Positions 10,157-19,900 of a DNA stretch of 64,000 bases are shown here, piece after piece. The stretch's first letter is position 1. Each line of letters begins with the position of its first letter. The notes beneath the pieces are model-generated. The model saw nothing but the letters and a program-made list of their open reading frames with translations, searched no databases and was not told the DNA's origin. The stretch is from Hydrogenophaga taeniospiralis. Lineage in GTDB: Bacteria > Pseudomonadota > Gammaproteobacteria > Burkholderiales > Burkholderiaceae_C. Made by a program: the position numbers and the translations under genes. The DNA lies in NCBI RefSeq assembly GCF_020510445.1, contig NZ_JAHBAG010000001.1:1216501-1280500 (forward strand), given 5' to 3'.

Positions 10157-10837
10157 ATGGATTTTCTGGACTGGGTGCGCGGCCCGCTGCTGGCGCTGTC
10201 GCTTTTCGTCTTTGTCGCGGGTGTCGCCTGGCGGTTGCTGGCGCTGTGGCGCATGCCCCGCTTGGCCGCACCCGGCGCGCCCGAACGCCAGCCCTTCGGC
10301 ACCGGTGCGGCGCTGCGCGCAGCCTTCACCCGCATGCTGCCGCGCGGCGGTTTTCACCCGAGCGCCACGCTCGTCACCGTGAATCCCTATGTGTTCCACA
10401 TCGGGCTCGCGGTGGTGGTTTTCGGCTATGCACCCCACATCGCCTTCATCCGCCGCCTGACCGGCCTGTCGTGGCCAGCCTTTCCCGACGCCGTGATGTA
10501 CGCCGCGGCGGCGGCCACCATCATGTCGCTGCTGATGGCCTTGCTGTTCCGTCTGACCGATCCGGTGCTGAAACGAATCTCGACCGCCGACGACGGGATC
10601 ACCTGGGTGGTCACGTTCCTGCCCCTTATCACCGGCATGGCGGTGATCGGCGATCCGTCCTCGACCATCCTGGCGCGCGACCACGTGATCTACCGGGACC
10701 CGCTGGCGGTGCACCTGTTGACGCTGGAGCTGCTGTTGATCTGGTTTCCCTTCGGCAAGCTGATGCACGCTTTCCTGTTCCTGCCGGCGCGCATGCAGCT
10801 GGCCACGTTCTTTGGTCGTCGCGGGGTGCGCTCATGA
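10157..10837 (+). CDS. NarI/DsrM-like membrane cytochrome b subunit
   Basis: The protein has 226 residues with about five hydrophobic segments, beginning [22 protein letters not shown]. Histidines inside or next to membrane helices ([31 protein letters not shown]) are candidate b-haem ligands, as in nitrate reductase gamma and DsrM. Its stop overlaps the start of the Fe-S protein (ATGA), so the two probably form one quinone-linked electron-transfer complex. The ATG was chosen over an upstream TTG because the hydrophobic N-terminus begins there. The electron donor or acceptor is unknown. Confidence 0.75.
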   Translation: MDFLDWVRGPLLALSLFVFVAGVAWRLLALWRMPRLAAPGAPERQPFGTGAALRAAFTRMLPRGGFHPSATLVTVNPYVFHIGLAVVVFGYAPHIAFIRRLTGLSWPAFPDAVMYAAAAATIMSLLMALLFRLTDPVLKRISTADDGITWVVTFLPLITGMAVIGDPSSTILARDHVIYRDPLAVHLLTLELLLIWFPFGKLMHAFLFLPARMQLATFFGRRGVRS

Positions 10838-12168
10838 TCAACATGGATGTGTTCCATGGCTTTCTGCAAGCCATCCACCACCTGCCGGAGATGGCGCAGC
10901 CCGATGCGCTGAGCGACGCCGACCGCCTGGGCCGCGCCAAGGCGGTCATGCGGGCCAAGACCGACCGCGGTCTGGCGCTGGACCTGGAGGCCTGCGTGAA
11001 CTGCGGCTACTGCTCGGAAGCCTGCCACTTCTACCAGAGCACGAACGACCCCAAATACAGCCCCAGCCGCAAGCTGGACCTGCTGCGCCGGGTGCACGCG
11101 CGCGAAACCTCGGCGTTTGCGCCCCTCAAGCGCCTGTTCCTGCCCGACATCACCCTGGACGACCTTAAGGAATGGCAGGAGCTGGTCTACGACTCGTGCA
11201 CCGAGTGCGGGCGCTGCAGCATGATCTGCCCGATGGGGGTCAACACCGCACGCGGTGTGAACGTGATGCGCGAAGCGCTGTTCGAGGCCGGGCTGGCCCC
11301 GCTGGAGCTGACGGCGGTGGCGCAGGAACAGGCCGGGCGGGGCACGGTGTTCGGCGTCGGCCCCAACGAGCTCCGGCAGACGCTGGACCTGCTGCGAGCC
11401 CAGGGCATCACGATCCCGCTGGACGAACCGCAGGCCGACCTGATGATGGTGACCACGGTGATCGACGTGCTGCTGTACCAGGACGCGCTGGCCGCCACGG
11501 CGCGCATCCTCAACCACCTGGGCGTGCGCTGGACCCTGCGCAGCGCTGGGTTTGAGGCGGCGAATTTCGGCCTGCTGTCCGGCAGCGAATCGCTGCAGAA
11601 GGCGGCCAGCCAGCGCCTGATCGACGAGGCGCTGGCCATCGGGGCCAAGACTGTGATCCTGCCGGAGTGCGGGCACGCCTACCCGGCGCTGCGCTGGGAA
11701 GCGCGGCTCGCCAACGGCCAGCCGTTGCCCTTCGAGGTGCTGGCGGCGTCCGAATTCGTGGGGCGCGAAATCACCGCCGGGCGGCTGCGGCTGCGGCCAC
11801 CCGAAGACCCCAGCCACAAGATCACTTACCACGACGCCTGCAAGCTGGCCCGCCACGGTGGTGTGGTGGACGAGCCGCGCGCGGCGCTGAAAGCTTTGGG
11901 CATGGACCTGCGGGAAACCACGCCCACGGCCGAGCAGAACTGGTGTTGCGGCGGCGGCGCGGGCGTGTTCCTGATCAATCGCGCCGAGGGCTTGCGGCAC
12001 CAGGCCTGGGCCATTAAGCGCGAGCAGATTGACGCCACCGGGGCCGACACGGTGGTGGTGTCCTGCGGCAGCTGCCGCCTGAACGCGATGGCCGGCGCCG
12101 AAGCCGACGCCTGGCCCACGAAGATTGAAAGCGTGGTCGAAATGGTGGCCCGGCAGTTGCCGGTCTGA
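10834..12168 (+). CDS. DsrK/HdrD-like Fe-S oxidoreductase
   Basis: The protein has 444 residues. Two 4Fe-4S ferredoxin motifs are visible: CVNCGYCSEACHF and CTECGRCSMICPMG. The C-terminal half has a CCG-type domain, with YHDACKLARHG, NWCCGGGAG and SCGSCRLN supplying the C...CCG...CxxC pattern that binds a non-cubane cluster in HdrB/DsrK proteins; an earlier PECGHAYP is a partial second domain. Family knowledge: such proteins pair with a NarI-like cytochrome and couple quinones to thiol/disulfide or similar chemistry. It overlaps the cytochrome gene by 4 bp. No dsr or hdr partners are seen nearby, so the substrate cannot be named. Confidence 0.8.
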   Translation: MINMDVFHGFLQAIHHLPEMAQPDALSDADRLGRAKAVMRAKTDRGLALDLEACVNCGYCSEACHFYQSTNDPKYSPSRKLDLLRRVHARETSAFAPLKRLFLPDITLDDLKEWQELVYDSCTECGRCSMICPMGVNTARGVNVMREALFEAGLAPLELTAVAQEQAGRGTVFGVGPNELRQTLDLLRAQGITIPLDEPQADLMMVTTVIDVLLYQDALAATARILNHLGVRWTLRSAGFEAANFGLLSGSESLQKAASQRLIDEALAIGAKTVILPECGHAYPALRWEARLANGQPLPFEVLAASEFVGREITAGRLRLRPPEDPSHKITYHDACKLARHGGVVDEPRAALKALGMDLRETTPTAEQNWCCGGGAGVFLINRAEGLRHQAWAIKREQIDATGADTVVVSCGSCRLNAMAGAEADAWPTKIESVVEMVARQLPV

Positions 12169-12203
12169 TGCCCTCGGTGCCGCGCCAGCGGCGCTTCGGT
12201 CCG

Positions 12204-13268
12204 TCAAATCGCGGCCGCGCGCGCCGGGACCCGTGCCGACCAGCGGCGTGCCAGGCGCATGCCGGGCTGCTCGACCCAGCGGTACAGCCCATAGGAACAC
12301 AGGTAGATCACCGGCAATGTGACCAACAAATGGATCGGGCCAAAGCGGCCGAGCTTGTAGAAGCCATAGAGGATCAGCGGGACGTGCAGCAGGTAAATCG
12401 AATACGAAATCTGACCGGTCCAGGCCAGAAAAGGCAGGCGCAGCGCCGGTGTGTTCAGCATCCAGACAAACAGGGCCGCGACCCCCAGGCCCGCCACCTG
12501 CTCTGCCACGGGCAGGAGGTGGAAATAAAACGGCATTGCGCCAAGGCAGGTCAGCCAGACCAGGGCCGGAACCCATGGGTTGAGATCGCGCAGCCGATCG
12601 CGCAGGTGAAAGGCCACGGCACCCAGGCCGAAATACACCAACTGAGCGGGGAAGGCGGCGCCCATGAGCACGTTCAATTGACTGGGTGACCAGGGCCGGG
12701 TCATGGCCTCCAGCGACGGTCGGTACAAGGTGTCAAGCCCGTGGTGGCGGGCCATCCAGGTCCATGCCACGGAGAGCAGCAACAGCCCCCCGAGCATCCA
12801 CCAGGGCCGGCGAAGCCCGGCCACCAGCAGCAGGGGCGCCAGCGCGTACCAGACCATCTCGACCGTCAGCGTCCAGGAGACGCTGAGTACGTTGAATTCC
12901 AGCAAGGCCACCGCGTGCAGCTGCTGGAGGTTGATCAGGTTGAGGAAAAAGGGGAACGGGTGCTCGCCGATGCGCTCCAGATCGAGCATCCCGAACACCG
13001 CCCCGATCGACAGGTAGGTCACCCAGTACGCCGGGAAAATCCGCAGCACCCGGTGCAGCCAATAGACCGATGTGGGGTGCCTGCTGGCGCTGTCGGTGAT
13101 CAGATAGCCGCTGAGGACAAAAAACAGCTGGACCCCCAGCAGGCCCCCATACGTGCCCAGCATGGGCACCGAAAAGCCCGTGTGAGCGAAGACATGGTGG
13201 ACCACCACCGCCAGGATCGCCATGCCCCTCAGGACGTCGATGTTCGGCGAGTGGTGGTGGGTCGTCAT
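12204..13268 (-). CDS. Acyltransferase 3 (OafA/YrhL) family membrane protein
   Basis: The protein has 354 residues and about ten hydrophobic helices. The N-terminus NIDVLRGMAILAVVVHHVFAH holds the family's Arg and His signature, followed by LFFVLSGYLIT and YWLHRVLRIFPAYW, all typical of OafA-like O-acyltransferases that acetylate surface polysaccharides. There is no C-terminal SGNH domain. It stands between the Fe-S gene (convergent) and a small lipoprotein gene in the same orientation; nothing in the neighbourhood identifies the acceptor. Confidence 0.85.
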   Translation of the reverse strand: MTTHHHSPNIDVLRGMAILAVVVHHVFAHTGFSVPMLGTYGGLLGVQLFFVLSGYLITDSASRHPTSVYWLHRVLRIFPAYWVTYLSIGAVFGMLDLERIGEHPFPFFLNLINLQQLHAVALLEFNVLSVSWTLTVEMVWYALAPLLLVAGLRRPWWMLGGLLLLSVAWTWMARHHGLDTLYRPSLEAMTRPWSPSQLNVLMGAAFPAQLVYFGLGAVAFHLRDRLRDLNPWVPALVWLTCLGAMPFYFHLLPVAEQVAGLGVAALFVWMLNTPALRLPFLAWTGQISYSIYLLHVPLILYGFYKLGRFGPIHLLVTLPVIYLCSYGLYRWVEQPGMRLARRWSARVPARAAAI

Positions 13269-13326
13269 GCGGGTTGGGCGGGAGGAGGGTTTTCGATTCT
13301 GGCCGACTTAAATCGAGCTGCCGGTG

Positions 13327-13692
13327 TTACTCGTTGCCGTAGGTCTCAGTCATGTTCCCGTTCGGACCCGTGACCGTCTTGCGGGTCACGCCATCACGCT
13401 CGTGAATGCGAACCAGCAAAGACGTATAGAGGTAAGTCCCTCGCCCTGACTCCCATCGGTACAGCTGTACCTTGTCTCCATCGGCCACCTGTGACACCGG
13501 GTCGGAGCCAACGATGCCGCGCACGTGTGCGTAGCTCATACCCTCTGCGATGGCTTCGTAAGCCGCATCGAGATCGGGCGATTGATAGTTTTCGTCACCC
13601 CCACCGCAACCCGCCAACCACGAGCCCGTCGCGATGACCAGTGCCGCCAGAAAAGGTCGGCGCTGGTGTGGTTTCCAAGGTGTATTTCTCAT
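13327..13692 (-). CDS. Small BamE/SmpA-like lipoprotein
   Basis: The protein has 121 residues. After a basic N-terminus and hydrophobic stretch it has the lipobox LAGC, predicting a lipid-anchored protein. The mature part AYEAIAEGMSYAHVRGIVGSDP followed by VQLYRWES resembles the small two-layer fold of SmpA/OmlA-like proteins (GMSxxxVxxixG followed by YxW). The open frame begins 11 residues earlier at 13725, but MRNTPWKPHQRR is the better signal-peptide start. The function is unknown. Confidence 0.6.
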   Translation of the reverse strand: MRNTPWKPHQRRPFLAALVIATGSWLAGCGGGDENYQSPDLDAAYEAIAEGMSYAHVRGIVGSDPVSQVADGDKVQLYRWESGRGTYLYTSLLVRIHERDGVTRKTVTGPNGNMTETYGNE

Positions 13693-13793
13693 GTGACTTT
13701 CTCGGGCAGTGTTGAGTGATTTCATGACGAAGCGGTACTTTTGAATCTGAGTTCAGTTTGGTGGACGGCAAATCTGGTCGAATTCTGTCACTC

Positions 13794-13829
13794 TGAAACA
13801 AAAAATTTATTTTGTAGAATATTGTTTCA
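13794..13829. promoter_or_regulatory. Inverted repeat upstream of Ig/Rhs toxin gene 1
   Basis: TGAAACAA (13794-13801) and TTGTTTCA (13822-13829) form a perfect 8-bp inverted repeat with a 20-nt AT-rich spacer, about 90 bp before the toxin gene start. The AT-rich stretch stands out in GC-rich surroundings and probably holds the promoter. CACTCTGAAAC at the left arm recurs before the YD-repeat gene. Confidence 0.4.
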
Positions 13830-13920
13830 AATGGGGGGGAGGCAGCTCACGGCGCTTCTCTGGAATTGCAAAAAAACATGGCGAGCGGCACTGACCGCTT
13901 CCGCTATTGAGGGGGGTGAG

Positions 13921-16900
13921 ATGCGAGAGTGTGCCAATAACTTGATGGGCAAAGGCGCCATGCCCGAGCCACGCCGCCAGACCTGGGGCCAAAGGGCCAA
14001 AGCGCTGTGGCTCGCGGGCCTCATGGCCCTGGGCAGCACCTCCCTGTGGGCACAGACCAACCAACCCCCCATCCTGGGCCTGACCCAGCCCTGGGATGGC
14101 GCCACCTTCAACGCCCCGGCCAGCTTCACCGTGGCGGCCTGGGCCTACGACGCCGACGGCATTCAGAGCATCGCCTTCTACGACGGCGCCACCCTGCTGG
14201 CCACCGACACCCAGGCGCCCTACGAATTCCAGTGGACCAACGCCCCGGCCGGTACCCACAGTCTCACCGCTCGAGCCACCGACACCCGCGGCTCGGTGGC
14301 CACCAGCACGCCAATGACCGTCACCGTCGGCGGCAACACCCCCAACGATCCACCTATCCTGGGCCTGACCCAGCCCTGGGAAGGCGCCAGCTTCAACGCC
14401 CCGGCCAGCTTCACCGTGGCGGCCTGGGCCTACGACCCCGACGGCATCCAGAGCATCGCCTTCTACGCCGGCAACACCCTGCTGGCCACCGACACCCAGG
14501 CGCCGTACGAATACCAGTGGACCAACGCGCCAGCGGGTACCCACGTCCTCACCGCCCGTGCCACCGACACCCGAGGCTCGGTGGCCACCAGCACGCCAAT
14601 GACCGTCACCGTCGGCGGCAACACCCCCAACGATCCACCCATCCTGGGCCTCACCCAGCCCTGGGAGGGCGCCACCTTCAACGCTCCGGCCAGCTTCACC
14701 GTGGCGGCCTGGGCCTACGACCCCGACGGCATCCAGAGCATCGCCTTCTACAGCGGCAACACCCTGCTGGCCACCGACACCCAGGCGCCCTACGAATACC
14801 AGTGGACCAACGCCCCGGCCGGTACCCACCGCCTCACCGCCCGCGCCACCGACACCCGGGGCTCGGTGGCCACCAGCACGGCGATGACGGTCAACGTGAA
14901 TGGCAGCACACCCAACCAGGCCCCGACGGTCAGCCTGACCACCCCGGTGGCGGGTGCGAGCTTCACGGCGCCTGCGACGGTGAACATCACCGCCAACGCG
15001 GCGGACAGCGATGGCAGCATCGCCAGTGTGGCTTTCTACAGCGGTGCCACTCTGCTGGGCACCGACACCAGCGCACCGTACAGCTTCAGCTGGACCAACG
15101 TGCCAGCTGGCAGCTACAGCATCACGGTGCGAGCTACCGACAACAGTGGTGCCATCACCACCAGCGCGGCCGTGGCCGTCACGGTGAACGCCCCTGCCAA
15201 CCAGGCGCCGTCGGTGAGCTTGACGGCTCCTATGGAGGGTGCGAGCTTCACGGCGCCCGCGACGGTGAATATCACCGCCGACGCAGCAGACACTGACGGC
15301 AGCATCAGCAGCGTGGCCTTCTACAACGGCGCCACCCTGCTGGGCACGGACACAACTGCGCCCTACAGCTACAACTGGGCCAACGTTGCCGCCGGCAGCT
15401 ACCAGATCACCGCCAGAGCTACGGACAACAGTGGTGCCGTCACCACCAGCGCGGCCGTAGCCGTCACGGTGAACGTTCCCGCCAACCAGGCACCGACCGT
15501 GAGCCTGACTGCTCCGGTGGCGGGTGCTCAATTCACCGCCCCGGCGAGCATCACACTCACTGCTGAAGCAGCAGACAGCGATGGCACAGTGGCCAGCGTT
15601 GCCTTCTACAGTGGTGCCACTCTGCTGGGCAGCGACACCAGCGCGCCGTACAGCTACAGCTGGACCAACGTGCCAGCTGGCAGCTACAGCATCACTGCGC
15701 GCGCCACCGACAACCAAGGCGTGGCAACCACCAGCGCGGTCGTGGCCGTCACGGTGAATGCTTCAGCCAACCAGGCACCGACCGTGAGCCTGACCAGCCC
15801 TGCTACAGGTGCTAGCTTCACGGCTCCGGCGACGGTGAACATCACCGCCAATGCGGCGGACAGCGATGGCAGCATCGCCAGTGTGGCTTTCTACAACGGC
15901 GCCACGCTGCTGGGCAGCGACACCAGCGCACCGTACAGCTTCAGTTGGAACAACGTTGCCGCTGGCAACTACAGCATCACGGCGCGAGCCACCGACAATC
16001 AGGGGGCCGTAACCACCAGTGCGGCAGTGGCCGCTACGGTGAACGTTCCCGCCAACCAGGTTCCGACGGTGAGCCTGACCAGCCCTGTTACAGGTGCTAG
16101 CTTCACGGCTCCGGCGAACGTCACGCTCAGCGCCAACGCAGCAGACAGCGATGGCACAGTGGCCAGCGTGGCCTTCTACAGTGGTGCCACGCTGCTGGGC
16201 AGCGACACGACGGCGCCCTACAGCTTCAGCTGGGCTGATGTCCCTGCAGGCATCTACAGCCTCACGGCCAGGGCCACCGATGACGATGGCGCCACCACAA
16301 CCAGCGCTGCGGTGAACGTCACGGTAAGCGCAGCCAACCAGTCACCCACGGTTGCGCTGACCGCTCCGGCTTCGGGAGCGGAGTTCACGGCGCCGGCCAG
16401 CATCTCGCTGACAGCAGATGCAACCGACTCCGACGGCAACATCGCCAGTGTGGCCTTCTACAACGGCGCCACGCTGCTGGGCAGCGACACGACTGCGCCC
16501 TACAGCTACAGCTGGAGCAACGTGCCGGCCGGCAGCTACAGCATCACGGCCCGAGCCACCGACAACAGTGGTGCCGTCACCACCAGTGCAGCGGTGGCCG
16601 TCGCGGTGAACGCCCCTGTCAATCAGGTACCCACGGTGAGTCTCACCAGCCCTGCGGCAGGTGCTAGCTTCACGGCCCCGGCGAGCATCACGCTCAGCGC
16701 CAACGCAGCAGACAGCGACGGAACTATCGCCAGCGTGGCGTTCTACAACGGCACGACCCTGCTGAGCACCGACACCAGCGCGCCGTACAGCTACAGCTGG
16801 GCCAACGTTGCCGCTGGCAACTACAGCATCACGGCGCGAGCCACCGACAACCAGGGCGGTGAAACCGCCAGCGGGGCAGCCATCATTGCGGTTGCCGGAC

Positions 16901-19900
16901 CAGGCATCAACGCTGTGCCCTCGGTACTTTTGACGTCCCCGGTGGCCGATTCCAGCTTCACAGCGCCGGCTGCTATCACCCTCAATGCAGACGCGTTGGA
17001 TTCAGATGGAACCATCGCTCAAGTATCTTTCTACAACGGCAATATCCTGTTGGGAACCGATACCACGGCCCCATACAGCTACCTGTGGAACAACGTGCCC
17101 AATGGGCTACGCAGTCTTCGGGCCAGTGCGACAGACAACAACGGTGCTGTAACCGTCAGTGAAGCGGTATCGATTGTGGTGAACAGTGCTGCAACTCCGC
17201 CCACGGTTCGCCTTGTTGAGCCGCTGACGGGTGCGCGTTTTGTTTCGCCGGCCACGATTACCGTCAGCGCCGAGACCGACAGAATCACCAGCGGAGGTGT
17301 GGAGTTCCACGGAATCGGAAATTCCGTATCCGACAACAGCCCTCCCTACAGACAGACTTGGACCAATGTTTCGCCTGGAACATATGACCTTCAGGTCTAT
17401 GCAAATGATTTCGCCGGCAGAGTCTCCGGAGGTGCGCCCGTGCGCATCACTGTGGTGCGCCCCGATGCGTCACCGCCTTCCGTGAGCCTGACAGCGCCGG
17501 CAGCAGGAGCCACTTTTACCGCGCCAAGTGCTGTCACCGTCAGCGCTGAAGCCTTTGACTCAGACGACAGTGTGGCCAGTGTCGCGTTCTTCCATGGTGG
17601 GACGCTGCTCAGCATTGACAGCGCAGCACCCTACACCTTCACTTGGAACAACGTGCCTGTTGGCACCCACAGCCTGACCGCCGTCGCGACCGACCATTCT
17701 GGCGAAACGAGCACCAGCCAGGCCAGAGAGATCACCGTTGTTGGCTCCAACCCTGCGCCGCGAGTAAGCATCAGTTCACCGCGCAATGGTGCGAACTTCC
17801 TGACACCAGAAGGTTCTTCATACCTGTCCAGTTTGGAGATCAGTGCCGATGTTGTGGATCCTGCTGGCACCGCCGAAAGTGTGGCCTTCTACGACTTTTC
17901 TCGGCTGCTCGGCGTAGACGCTACAGCTCCGTACAGCATCAACGCGACCAACTTTGCTTCCGACGCCGCGCCCGGTGCAGAGCATCGCCTGACCGCCAGA
18001 GTAACCAACAGAGACGGCTCAGTTGACACCAGTGCCCCAGTCGTCATATCGGTCGAACAGCCAAACGCAGTGCCTGAAGTTCGTGTGTTCGTCTCAGACG
18101 GCAATGGTGCACTGGAAGCGTTCCCCGCCATGGCCAACATCACCCTTTTGGCCGGGGTAACCAACATCGATGGAGTTTCCACCGCTGCTGACGTGCAAAG
18201 TGTGTCCTTTTTTGAAGGAGGGCGTCTCCTGGGCACAGACACCAGCGCACCCTATTCCTACACGATGCCTGAAGTGGCCGCAGGGGTCTACAGCGTCAGT
18301 GCAAAGGCGACGGACCGCTTGGGTGCCGTGGGGGTCAGCGCCGCGCAAACCATTGTGGTGAAGCCGTTCAACCGAAGGCCCACGGTCAGCATGACCGGAC
18401 CGGCAGAAAATACCGTCTACACCGCGCCGGCCAACATCACCATCACGGCTGAAGCCACCGATGCGGATGGACCGATAGCCCATGTCGCCTTCTATCAAGG
18501 TGGGCAGCTGCTGGGAATCGACACCTCCGCGCCCTACAGCTTTGTGTGGACCAACGCTCCACGCGGCTTTGCCGAAATCATGGTTCAAGCGATGGACAAC
18601 GATGGCGCTGTTTCCGACAGTGCCGCAGTCACGGTGGAGGTCAGAAGCGCGACCGGCGAATTGCCCAAGATTGCGATCAGCAGCCCCTCAGCAAATGCTC
18701 GTTTGTCACCCCGGCAATACCAGGGAATTTTGATCGCCGCTGAAGGTGACCCCAGCATCCGGCGTGTTGATTTCTATAACGGCGCCACTTTGTTGGGCAC
18801 GGCTGTTTGTGATGCCAGTTGTTTGCAAAATTTCAGCGTGGGGGTTGCGAGTCACTCCTATGAGTTGCCTAGAGCACAGCTCATAGCAGGTGAATATCTT
18901 GTGACTGCGAAAGCGACCGATATCAACGGCGTGGTGCACGACAGCGCACCGTTGGTTTTTTCGGTGATTGCCTTTGACCATGCGCCTGCTACGGTCAACA
19001 TCGTTCAACCCATTTCGCAGTCGGTGGTGGTGCAAGGAGACCCACTGGCTGTGTTGGCCACCGCATCGGCGGCCGATGGCATTTTCGAGCTTCGGTTGAA
19101 CTATCAGTCAACCATTCAAACCGTTCATACGGACGATGATTCCGCAGTTCATTCTGATGCAACACTGAACGTTCAGATCGACTCTGCCAGATTGGGTGGA
19201 GAGACCCACACGTTCGTGGTGGAAGCAATTACGGAGGCTGGTGAGAGCTCTTACAGCGAACCGGTGAACGTGGTGGTCGTTCCAAAAGTTCGGTTTACCC
19301 AACCCTTTCCCAGGTCGTTCCAGTCGCCAGCCGTTATTCCTTTGGAGTTGGATGTTCGGGTGCCGGTAACCGGCGCGCGCTTTTTCGCGCGAAAGGACTT
19401 GCCTGAAGAAGGAGAGGAGGTGTTGCTGGGCACCGATGCTGCTGCGCCCTACCGGTGGAACTGGACCGGCGCCACGCCGGGCCGGTACCGTTTCTGGGCC
19501 ATTCTGGATCTGCCCGATGGACAGACTTTCGACACCAGAGACCGTGGTGCGGAATACGTGACCGTGGTGGGGGCGCCGGTCAACGCGCCGTCGGTGGTCA
19601 GTATCACGGCGCCCACTCAAGGGGCTGCCTTCATGGCGCCAGCCAATGTCACCATCACCGCCAATGCGTTGGACGACGAAGGTGTGGCCAGCGTGGCCTT
19701 CTACCAAGATGGCACGCTGCTCGGCAGCGACGCCGCAGCGCCGTACAGCTTTGCTTGGAACAATGTGCCGGCTGGCACCTACAGCCTGACGGCCCGGGTC
19801 ACAGACAACACAGGTGCGATCACCGCCAGCGCACCCGTCGCCATTTCCGTGACGGATGATGACCCGAACCAGCGCGAAACCATCACCTACATCCACACCG

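Noticed and set aside
10690..12576. 628-codon minus-strand frame over the Fe-S protein
   Set aside because: It is antisense of the cysteine motifs on the plus strand and has no recognisable features.
13741..13920. Longer N-terminus for toxin gene 1 beginning MNLSSVWW
   Set aside because: It lies in an AT-rich promoter-like stretch with an inverted repeat, while the ATG at 13921 has a strong ribosome site and leads to a signal peptide.
14071..17200. Regular repeats that could suggest a CRISPR array
   Set aside because: The period is 285 bp and the repeats code in frame for Ig domains; there are no short spacers and no cas genes.
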